Assembly: GCA_036004365.1 (NCBI GenBank) | Contig: DASYRN010000114.1 | Location: forward strand, 1 to 13,575 | Direction of reading: 5' to 3' | From: DP-36 sp036004365 | Lineage (GTDB): Bacteria > Desulfobacterota > Binatia > UBA9968 | Length of the DNA: 13,575 nucleotides | Part shown: in pieces, positions 7,731-12,678 of the stretch | Layout: every line of letters begins with the position of its first letter | How positions within the stretch are numbered: the first letter of the stretch is position 1 | The notes under the pieces: generated by a model | Database searches by the model: none | Seen by the model: the letters and a program-made list of their open reading frames with translations, nothing else | Told to the model about the DNA's origin: nothing | Translations under genes and position numbers: made by a program

Positions 7731-8242
7731 TCACTTGATCAGCTTATCCGCCCGGTACAGCATCGACTGCGGAATCGTGAGACCGATTTGCTTCGCCGTC
7801 TTGAGGTTGATCACCAGCTCGAACTTCGTCGGCTGCTCGACGGGAATGTCGGCTGGCTTGGTTCCTTTAGAATCTTGTCGATCATCGACGCCGCGCGCCT
7901 AAAGGATTCGAACTCGTCGGCTCCGTAGGACATCAAGCGGCGCTCTTCACAAAATCTCCCCTATAGTAAATCGCCGGCAACCGATTTTTTGTCGCCAGGT
8001 CCGCGATCCATTTTAGGTTAGCATTGGCCAATCGGTGCCGCGTCACGGCGAGAGCGGCACTGCGCGCCTTAGTCGCCTCTTTGAACGCGCTCTCGTACCT
8101 GTCGGCGCTGCTTACCTCCATGGAATGAAGTTGCAGACGCAGTTGTCGTGCTGCGAGTTGGCTTTCTTTCCATTGTTGCTTATTGTCTGGAGTCTGTGGA
8201 TTCCACAACACAGCAACGCGGGAGCTTGGGAACTATTGTGAT
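7731..8242 (-). pseudogene. Decayed ABC_sub_bind substrate-binding protein gene, 5' truncated with frameshifts
   Basis: Three reading frames must be joined to recover the family. Around 8211-8240 the sequence reads VPKLPRVAV, then a one-base shift gives VLWNPQTPDNKQQW and onward to AAKNRLPAIYY-like LATKNRLPAIYYRGDFVKS (7940-8211). A second shift near 7937 gives LMSYGADEFESFRRAASMID, and a third near 7866 gives KPADIPVEQPTKFEL and QIGLTIPQSMLYRADKLIK, ending at TGA (7733-7731). The C-terminal part closely matches the intact gene at 12679 (same PVEQPTKFEL and TAKQIGLTIPQS stretches). The N-terminal half (signal peptide and first lobe) is missing and I found no trace of it in 8243-8485. A sequencing error cannot explain both multiple shifts and the missing half. 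Confidence 0.8.
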
Positions 8243-8485
8243 ATGAAAGAATCCATCTAGAGACATGAGCCGGTGGGCTGGATAAGGCGATTAGAAGCAG
8301 GATGCCCTAAAGCCATAATTATCGCCTCAAGTGTCGCATCAAAGGCTCCCTTTCGGGTTTCTTGGCAGTCCAGCCTGTGGCTACTGCATGAGTGCCGCAC
8401 CGACAACAGCGAAGCCATAGCTTTGGGAGTCTTGTCGCTATGCATCGATTGCATCTCCCGTGACCACACCAAGGACAGCGTAAGG

Positions 8486-8596
8486 TCATGTCCGTACCGT
8501 AAGATAGAAAAAAAATAGGCCAACTAAGAGTACGATGCACAAAATGATAACGAGTGCGTCAATCGCCCTCTCAAGAATTCTATCCTCCATCTTCAT
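8486..8596 (-). CDS. Possible small single-pass membrane protein, 36 aa
   Basis: The ATG at 8596 (a second in-frame ATG is at 8590) opens a 36-residue frame ending in TGA. A charged N-terminus (MKMEDRILERAIDA) is followed by an uninterrupted hydrophobic segment of about 18 residues (LVIILCIVLLVGLFFFYL) and a short basic tail (TVRT). This is the architecture of a small one-helix inner-membrane protein. The Shine-Dalgarno is weak (GGGAAC about nine bases before the ATG). A run of eight T within the coding strand encodes FFF, so a chance hydrophobic frame is possible. There is no family match and no operon context. The overlapping longer frames in this stretch on both strands look non-coding. 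Confidence 0.4.
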   Translation of the reverse strand: MKMEDRILERAIDALVIILCIVLLVGLFFFYLTVRT

Positions 8597-9016
8597 TTCT
8601 AAGTTCCCGTTAATGACATATTTTTCTTGTCGTTCCTTGTTTCTCTTGCCGAAGTTCTAATCCCTTCCTGCACCCTACGTGCCAGGAGGACAGAAACCAG
8701 AAAAGGCGGGATTTTATTCCTTTTCACTCCTTGCTTGTCTCTAAGGGATGTTAATTGCTCCCCCCAACCCTTACGGGAAGCAGTCAGTTTTGCCCCTACC
8801 GTGAGTGGCCCTGGCCGCCTATATGACTTTCTCACCCGAAGGAACTTAATCTCACCCACATTTTGGAGGGAACTAAGACTGCATTGGACCGTGAGGGCTT
8901 AGCTTTGTTGGCCCGAGCAAATTGAACTCTTGCGCCTGACCAGGCGTCCAGAGTAGATTCCATCCCCCCTAGCTTCAGCACCATTGTCCGGCAATATGGG
9001 GGAAAGGAGAACCCCC
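8597..9016. other. Intergenic stretch, no convincing gene
   Basis: Two opposed open frames (8599-8859 minus and 8627-8902 plus) overlap almost fully. Neither resembles a protein family, has a signal peptide or has a good ribosome-binding site. No repeat of the dispersed family is visible. Confidence 0.4.
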
Positions 9017-9118
9017 ATGATCCGTGGCTACGACACCCCAGAGCAGAGCTGTATAGAGATGACTGGCGCTAAGGCTAATTTTTTATCTGGAGTGCATTAC
9101 GAAGCTGAAGAAGCCTAA
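9017..9118 (+). CDS. Possible small protein, 33 aa
   Basis: The ATG at 9017 is preceded by GGAAAGGAG with a six-to-seven-base spacing, one of the best ribosome-binding sites in the window. The frame begins MIRGYDTPEQSCIEMTG and ends in an acidic tail (YEAEEA) before TAA. I recognise no family, signal peptide or membrane segment. Downstream to 9318 no further gene is evident; a lysine/arginine-rich out-of-frame stretch (KLKKPKKRKKRP near 9101-9136) raises the possibility that this is a fragment of a once longer, now shifted gene. The call rests mainly on the ribosome-binding site. Confidence 0.3.
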   Translation: MIRGYDTPEQSCIEMTGAKANFLSGVHYEAEEA

Positions 9119-9318
9119 GAAGCGGAAGAAACGACCGCACACGACGCATGAGCCAGACCATCAAGGACGGAAAGCTGCCAGACTGACAAAATCCGCCACT
9201 CTCTGCCGTCAATGCCAGATTCTGTCATAGACGAGCTCTACCCGCCATTGCAGGTTTCGAATTTTTATTAGTCTCTCATCGTTGGCTTGGCCCTTGCTGC
9301 ATAAAACCCTGGGCTCTC

Positions 9319-9705
9319 ATGAGAAAACATATTCTGGTGGCAGAAGATAATGAGGATATGGCTGAACTGTATTGTTTGCAGCTAGAGGCCCTCGGTTATG
9401 ACGTTACGGTTGTAAGGAACGGCTCAAAGGTGCTCGAAGTGGCCCCCTTACTCCTTCCCGACCTTGTTATCATGGACCTTCTCATGCCCATAATGGATGG
9501 CCTAACCGCCGTCCGTCAAATGAGAGAAAATCCGGCAACCCGAAATATCCCGATTCTCGCGGCTACTGCAAAAGCGATGGAAGGCGACCAAGAGAAATGT
9601 CTAGCGGCAGGGTGCGATGGTTACATCGCTAAGCCCTTTACGCTCAGAGATTTAGGCCTTGCAATTGCCGCGCTGTTGAAGCGTCCGACGGGACAGCCAA
9701 ACTAA
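9319..9705 (+). CDS. Single-domain response regulator (CheY-like receiver), 128 aa
   Basis: A complete REC domain with no output domain. The acidic pocket is in VAEDNED (E9, D10), the phospho-acceptor is Asp53 in LVIMDLLMPIMDG, the switch Thr is T83 in ILAATA, and the conserved Lys is K105 in YIAKPF. All catalytic positions are present, so it should accept phosphate from a histidine kinase and signal through protein contacts, as CheY or phosphorelay DivK/Spo0F-type proteins do. The ALTA-like AATA and the P-x-M-D-G loop place it with the stand-alone receivers often attached to hybrid kinases. No kinase is in the window. The ATG follows CTGGGCTCTC, with no clear Shine-Dalgarno. The H-NOX gene lies 1.8 kb downstream on the same strand; bacterial H-NOX proteins often feed kinases and receivers, but linkage here is only suggestive. 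Confidence 0.9.
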   Translation: MRKHILVAEDNEDMAELYCLQLEALGYDVTVVRNGSKVLEVAPLLLPDLVIMDLLMPIMDGLTAVRQMRENPATRNIPILAATAKAMEGDQEKCLAAGCDGYIAKPFTLRDLGLAIAALLKRPTGQPN

Positions 9706-9776
9706 TGTGACAGTTCTAAAGCCCGTAGGGTTGCCGTTCCCTGAAGCAGAAGACGACGATCCCGACTGCGAATAGC

Positions 9777-10018
9777 TGCTTTGCCCAGGACAATTACGAC
9801 CGCTACCCCATTTACGGATTCGCCATCCCGTCATTGGGGCGCAGGATCTCTGGCGCTGTCAGGGTCTCGTGTTTGCGCCGGATGACATACGCACCATAGA
9901 AATCCAACGCATAGAACCGGCCGATCCCACCTTTCCGACTCAACAAGAAGCCGAGCAATACGGGCTCACATTGTGCAGAGAATGGATTGATCGACAAGCG
10001 GCGCAGCGCGCACGGTGA
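9777..10018 (+). pseudogene. Possible small hypothetical gene interrupted by a one-base deletion
   Basis: One frame reads CFAQDNYDRYPIYGFAIPSLG up to a run of four G (9836-9839). A different frame then continues with protein-like sequence: GAQDLWRCQGLVFAPDD, IEIQRIEPADPTFPTQQEA, EQYGLTLCREWIDRQAAQ, to TGA at 10016. Adding one G to the run joins them into a roughly 76-residue acidic protein without membrane segments. I recognise no named family, and no start codon with a ribosome-binding site is clear in the first frame. It may be a frameshifted remnant or an assembly indel in a homopolymer. The plausible amino-acid composition across the join is the only evidence. Confidence 0.35.
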
Positions 10019-10107
10019 AGACCTACATCGTCACCTTCCCCGCCGTCAGGCACCGTAAAGCCGGTCAATTCGTGGTTGTGGCAGAAAATGCCAAAGCTGC
10101 AAATTGA
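10015..10107 (+). CDS. Possible 30-aa peptide overlapping the preceding frame's stop
   Basis: GTG at 10015 overlaps the TGA of the previous frame (GTGA), the arrangement typical of translational coupling. The frame encodes MKTYIVTFPAVRHRKAGQ, then FVVVAENAKAAN and TGA. It looks like the first strand-loop-strand of a small alpha/beta protein. Just after its stop, another frame continues EVAWESSTSDFQGS, so the original protein may have been longer and is now shifted. No family is recognised and there is no independent ribosome-binding site. Low confidence. Confidence 0.25.
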   Translation: MKTYIVTFPAVRHRKAGQFVVVAENAKAAN

Positions 10108-10522
10108 GGTAGCTTGGGAGTCTTCGACCTCTGACTTCCAGGGCAGCCATGAGAAGAAAGCCGCCCAGGTCAAAGAATTTCAAACGGGGCTCTCTCCGCG
10201 TCCTTTGATGCCAGAGTGGAAAGTTTTTCTTCCCCCTTCCAAAAATCATTTTTCGGTACACAGCCCTTATCAGCCACAGAGGCAGGGGGAGGGTTGGAAC
10301 GGGGCAGAGTTGTATCCACTGCCATTCGCTTCACATGACTCCTTCCGCATTGGCCTAGCGCTTCCCTGGTCTTACACACTAGGCGGAGAGTGAGTCGGGT
10401 CACTCTTTGTCTCCGTCCCTTTTCTCAAAGAGGCGGACAATTCACGAACAGGCGAGAAAAAGATACTGTGTTTGCAGGAGGTTAAGAAGGAACATTAGAC
10501 TGTCGATCACCGGTACCAATCT
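10108..10522. other. Intergenic stretch, no convincing gene
   Basis: The long plus frame ending at 10393 (IEVAWESSTSDF onward) lacks a start with a ribosome-binding site and becomes proline- and aromatic-rich without resemblance to any family. Apart from a weak terminator-like hairpin (10387-10406) nothing else is visible. Confidence 0.35.
10387..10406 (+). terminator. Weak terminator-like hairpin
   Basis: AGAGTGA (10387-10393), loop GTCGGG, TCACTCT (10400-10406): a perfect 7-bp stem followed by TTGTCT. The T-tract is short and broken, so termination is only possible. Confidence 0.25.
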
Positions 10523-10547
10523 GATTGAATTGATGCGTCGATCAATC
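10523..10547 (+). repeat. Dispersed repeat, contracted copy (element 4)
   Basis: GATTGAATTGATGCGTCG followed by ATCAATC joins the outer left end directly to the right-end core of the family, with the internal part missing. The inner stem is ATTGAT / ATCAAT around GCGTCG. It lies 41 bp before the leader of the next, full copy. Confidence 0.45.
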
Positions 10548-10587
10548 TAACCTTAGGACGGTCGACGGGTTCTCCGCAACCAACGAT

Positions 10588-10671
10588 TCAACCGGAACGT
10601 TAGCCCTGAAATTGAGCTGAATTCTCCGACAAACTAATAGGCAGACTCGACTTAAGCGTCGTTCAATCCAA
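10588..10671 (+). repeat. Dispersed inverted-repeat element with conserved leader (element 5)
   Basis: The leader TCAACCGGAACGTTAGCCC (10588-10606) is identical to that at 6222. The body follows: ATTGAGCTGAA (10611-10621) against TTCAATCCAA (10662-10671). Internal GAATTCTCC and ACTTAAGCGTCGTTCAATC match the 6222 copy with a few substitutions and two small indels over about 84 bp. The right end faces the 3' end of the CBM48 gene, 110 bp away. Confidence 0.7.
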
Positions 10672-10781
10672 AACTAGTCCTAGCAATCAGTGAGCAGGTT
10701 AATCTTGCGGTCGCTTCGAAGATGTCAGCAGCGATGACGTGAGGCCCATAACCAAATCCATCGATTCAATAATTCCGCCCT

Positions 10782-11078
10782 TTACACGTGCAACACAGAA
10801 TTTTCGCTGCCGAATTCGTTGGCGGCGCACTCGCCGCAGCTGGGGTCGTTGCGCCACTCGCCGTCCACCACGAACCGATACTCGTAGCGACCAGGTGAAA
10901 GGCTAAGCGTCGTCTTCCATAAGCCTTTTCTATCCTGCTTCAATGAGTAGCGGTCCGTCCGCCAGTCACAGAAAGTGCCTGTGACGATAACGCATTGGGC
11001 CTCGGGCATATGATAGGCTAACGTCACGCGCTTAGACTGCGGCCTAACCTCCGACACTTGGGTTTTCCTTACTGCCAT
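10782..11078 (-). CDS. Stand-alone CBM48 / glycogen-binding (isoamylase N-terminal-like) domain protein, 98 aa
   Basis: After a short basic N-terminus (MAVRKTQVSEVRPQSKR) the protein is one beta-sandwich domain of the AMPK-beta / isoamylase early-set type (CBM48). Landmarks are VTLAYHMPEAQCVIVTG, TFCDWR (the family's G-x-F-x-x-W position), LWKTTLSLSPGRYEYRF, VVDGEW and the terminal NPSCGE...ENSVLHV. Such modules bind alpha-glucan (glycogen or starch) and are usually fused to branching or debranching enzymes or kinases; here no catalytic domain is attached. Relatives encoded alone are found in many environmental bacteria, and their role is unclear. A strong Shine-Dalgarno (AAGGAGGG) lies upstream of the ATG with slightly long spacing (11 bases). 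A near-consensus promoter and a 10-bp tandem repeat occupy its leader. No glycogen-metabolism gene is nearby. Confidence 0.85.
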   Translation of the reverse strand: MAVRKTQVSEVRPQSKRVTLAYHMPEAQCVIVTGTFCDWRTDRYSLKQDRKGLWKTTLSLSPGRYEYRFVVDGEWRNDPSCGECAANEFGSENSVLHV

Positions 11079-11100
11079 AGTAGTCTTTCCCTCCTTCTCT

Positions 11101-11120
11101 ATATACTGCGATATACTGCG
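11101..11120. repeat. 10-bp perfect tandem duplication in the leader of the CBM48 gene
   Basis: ATATACTGCG occurs twice in direct succession between the -10 box and the Shine-Dalgarno of the CBM48 gene. On the transcript strand it reads CGCAGTATAT twice. Its position just downstream of the transcription start would suit a binding site for a regulator, or it may be a simple slippage duplication. Confidence 0.6.
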
Positions 11121-11127
11121 CCGCTAT

Positions 11128-11156
11128 TTTAAACTAGCACTATATGTCGTTGTCAA
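11128..11156 (-). promoter_or_regulatory. Near-consensus sigma-70 promoter of the CBM48 gene
   Basis: On the minus strand a perfect TTGACA (11156-11151) is followed by a 17-bp spacer and TTTAAA (11133-11128, four of six consensus bases). The predicted transcript leader is about 40 bases and contains the tandem repeat and a strong Shine-Dalgarno. Confidence 0.6.
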
Positions 11157-11213
11157 GAACATTTCTGCACCGGACTGCCTGAAGGCGGTTTGTGTGAAGC
11201 GGCCATTTTAAGT

Positions 11214-11234
11214 CGTGAGAGCATTCCTCTCACG
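11214..11234. repeat. Perfect 8-bp hairpin beside element 6
   Basis: CGTGAGAG (11214-11221), loop CATTC, CTCTCACG (11227-11234). There is no T-tract. It stands immediately left of the dispersed repeat at 11241, in the same relative place as the hairpin at 6200 before its repeat. Confidence 0.5.
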
Positions 11235-11240
11235 GGCCTA

Positions 11241-11312
11241 GGATTAAATTGAAGTTGCTCTTACGCCTAATCCTGTGACCGAATCGCACTGAAGCGTCGA
11301 TCAGTTTAATCC
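11241..11312 (+). repeat. Dispersed inverted-repeat element, best-preserved ends (element 6)
   Basis: GGATTAAATTGA (11241-11252) pairs with TCAGTTTAATCC (11301-11312), 11 of 12 positions complementary. The right half carries CACTGAAGCGTCGATCA, the family signature. It spans 72 bp, has no coding potential, and lies between the divergent CBM48 and H-NOX genes. Confidence 0.7.
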
Positions 11313-11401
11313 GGCGAATGAATATTGGACTTCTACCCTTTTTCTTAGACCGCTGTAGGTATCAAAGGCTGAGAATACCCGCAGTGTTTGTGGGGTTACG
11401 G

Positions 11402-11423
11402 TTAGCAAAAATATTCTTGCTAA
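11402..11423. promoter_or_regulatory. Inverted repeat upstream of the H-NOX gene, possible operator
   Basis: TTAGCAA, eight AT-rich bases, TTGCTAA form a perfect 7-bp dyad about 107 bp before the H-NOX start. It overlaps a weak -35-like TTGCTA (11417-11422), with a TATAGA-like -10 following after 15 bases. The spacing fits a dimeric regulator; identity is unknown. Confidence 0.4.
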
Positions 11424-11518
11424 ACTGGGACACCAACTATAGAATCCAGCTGGGAGTGGCAAAATCATTACGCCGAGATAGACTGACGAATTCATTTAGT
11501 AGTTAGACGGCAATGGTT

Positions 11519-11524
11519 GGGGAG
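11519..11524 (+). promoter_or_regulatory. Shine-Dalgarno that supports the TTG start of H-NOX
   Basis: GGGGAG lies five bases before the TTG at 11530. A TAG stop in the same frame a short way upstream excludes a longer protein, and no ATG in this frame precedes the conserved H-NOX N-terminus. Confidence 0.5.
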
Positions 11525-11529
11525 ACCAA

Positions 11530-12081
11530 TTGAATGGGATTGTGTTCGTAGAAATTGGGAAGTTCGCGCAATCCCGGCTGGGCGAGCAAGCGTGGCGGGA
11601 GGTCGTGCGTTTAGCCGGCGTTCCATCTCGGATCTATTACCGCGTTGCCGATTACCCGGACGAGGAAGCATTCGCCCTCCTTTCAACCTTGTCTGCCGCG
11701 ATGGAAGAACCGCTTGCGGTGATTTTGGAAAGCCTTGGCGAGTTCATCGTACCCGACCTGATGAAGATGTCTCGGTACTGGATCAAGCCAGATTGGAAAA
11801 CCCTGGACTTGATTGCTAACACGGAGAAGACCATCCATGAGCTGCTGCGCAGCGAGGGATCGCAGACCAATCCGCCGAGATTGCAGTGCCGGCGGCCCAG
11901 CCCCGAGGAGGTAGTCGTCACGTATGATTCCCCCCGTAAGATGTGCGCCCTTGCGAAGGGCATCATCATGGGCGTGGGCAAACACTACGGAGAGAGAGTC
12001 ACCATTGCGGAGCCGACCTGCATGCTCAAGGGTGGGGTCGCGTGCCAGCTGATCGTCAACGTTGTCTCGCCTGCTCTGTAA
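11530..12081 (+). CDS. Stand-alone H-NOX haem-binding nitric oxide sensor, 183 aa
   Basis: The protein is a full-length HNOB/H-NOX domain (PF07700). The N-terminus MNGIVFVEIGKF matches the family start, which fixes the TTG codon. PDEEAFALLSTLS and LESLGEFIV form the distal helices. His103 (KTIHELLR) is the proximal haem ligand, Pro115/Pro116 match the haem-distorting proline, and YDSPR at 132-136 is the Y-x-S-x-R propionate clamp. The residues after the clamp (KMCALAKG) lack the distal Tyr seen in oxygen-binding Thermoanaerobacter H-NOX, so an NO-selective sensor is inferred. Cys139, Cys164 and Cys172 match the three cysteines of the zinc/redox site described in Vibrio and Shewanella H-NOX; the expected fourth ligand (His161) is Glu161 here. 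Bacterial H-NOX usually partners a kinase, cyclase or chemoreceptor; none adjoins. The only signalling gene nearby is the receiver at 9319. Confidence 0.9.
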   Translation: MNGIVFVEIGKFAQSRLGEQAWREVVRLAGVPSRIYYRVADYPDEEAFALLSTLSAAMEEPLAVILESLGEFIVPDLMKMSRYWIKPDWKTLDLIANTEKTIHELLRSEGSQTNPPRLQCRRPSPEEVVVTYDSPRKMCALAKGIIMGVGKHYGERVTIAEPTCMLKGGVACQLIVNVVSPAL

Positions 12082-12269
12082 CTCTTCAGCAGCAAGATAC
12101 AAGCGCTACATTGACCGATGCTCATGAGAACCCCCCACCTCTCCCCAGAAAGCTTGTTCGCTCCGATTGAGCTTCCAGAGCGCATCCGCACTGAGAGCCT
12201 TCGCTACCGTCTAACCGCCGGTTCTGGCGCGACGCTTTCGGTCCGGCCTGCGCGGGACGTTAACTCTCC

Positions 12270-12335
12270 AATCGAATTGAATTCTCCTTCAAACCAATCT
12301 TCTGCGGCATCCTATTGACGCTGCCTGCATCCATT
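12270..12335 (+). repeat. Dispersed repeat with intact left end and degenerate right end (element 8)
   Basis: AATCGAATTGAATTCTCC (12270-12287) is a good left end. The right part (ATTGACGC and CATCCATTA, about 12314-12335) is only faintly like the family. It follows an attC-like segment (12209-12265) ending GACGTTAACT, in the same arrangement as at 6222 and 10588. The rest of 12082-12360 shows no supported gene. Confidence 0.35.
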
Positions 12336-12360
12336 ACAGGCTCGATAAATTTTTTTTTCC

Positions 12361-12390
12361 TTGACAAACATTTCGGAACCGGAATATAGG
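12361..12390 (+). promoter_or_regulatory. Putative sigma-70 promoter before the small secreted protein
   Basis: A perfect TTGACA (12361-12366), an 18-bp spacer and TATAGG (12385-12390) lie in an AT-rich setting preceded by a run of T. The start would give a leader of about 65 bases before the ATG at 12461. Confidence 0.5.
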
Positions 12391-12460
12391 GGGCGAGTTT
12401 AAATACCTTCAGTAGCTCCTTGGGTCCCACAACATTGGGGAGGTGAATGGGAGGGTAGCC

Positions 12461-12601
12461 ATGAGAAGGATTGTGGGGCCCACGGGGCTTCTGGTGCTTG
12501 CTGTTCTCTTCCCTTCAACCCCGTCTTCTCAACAACTCGGACACACTCGTCAACAACACGGATCGCCACCTTTGCAAGGCGCACGGCGCGAAGATCTTTG
12601 A
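12461..12601 (+). CDS. Possible small secreted peptide, 46 aa
   Basis: The ATG at 12461 has GGGAGGG ending about six bases upstream and a good promoter 70 bp before it. The product starts MRRIVGPTGLLVLAVLFPST, a signal-peptide-like basic n-region plus hydrophobic core, and continues PSSQQLGHTRQQHG, a polar tail rich in Q, H, R and P with a likely cleavage site near residues 23-25, ending in TGA. No family is recognised. Just after it come a TTGAAGA / TCTTCAA hairpin and a fragment of the dispersed repeat, so the reading frame could be the 5' stub of a longer exported protein truncated by the repeat or by rearrangement. A minus-strand frame over the same bases (12399-12629) lacks a ribosome-binding site. 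Confidence 0.45.
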   Translation: MRRIVGPTGLLVLAVLFPSTPSSQQLGHTRQQHGSPPLQGARREDL

Positions 12602-12631
12602 AGATCACCGCTGCTGTCTTCAACAACATGA

Positions 12632-12657
12632 GATTAAGGCGTCGTTCAATCTAATTG
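12632..12657 (+). repeat. Dispersed repeat, contracted copy (element 7)
   Basis: GATTAAG joins directly to GCGTCGTTCAATCTAATTG: outer left end fused to the right-end core, as in the copy at 10523. The segment from GCGTCG (12639) through the end of the downstream gene matches 7690-7740 at most positions. Confidence 0.5.
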
Positions 12658-12678
12658 TGGATGGATTTAGGCGCTATT

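Noticed and set aside
8257..8540. Three overlapping open frames, one with CPWCGHGRC resembling a zinc-finger
   Set aside because: The cysteine cluster is isolated, the frames exist on both strands, and none has a start signal or family match.
8599..8902. Opposed 86-aa and 91-aa frames
   Set aside because: Mutually overlapping, no family resemblance, no ribosome-binding site.
11318..11506. 62-aa plus-strand frame before H-NOX
   Set aside because: No ribosome-binding site, contains the promoter-like dyad, and does not resemble a known protein.
12118..12318. 66-aa plus-strand frame after H-NOX
   Set aside because: Runs through the attC-like segment and the repeat's left end, so it is likely non-coding.
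6222..12657. CRISPR array
   Set aside because: The recurring units are kilobases apart, vary in length, have inverted ends, and no cas gene is present.
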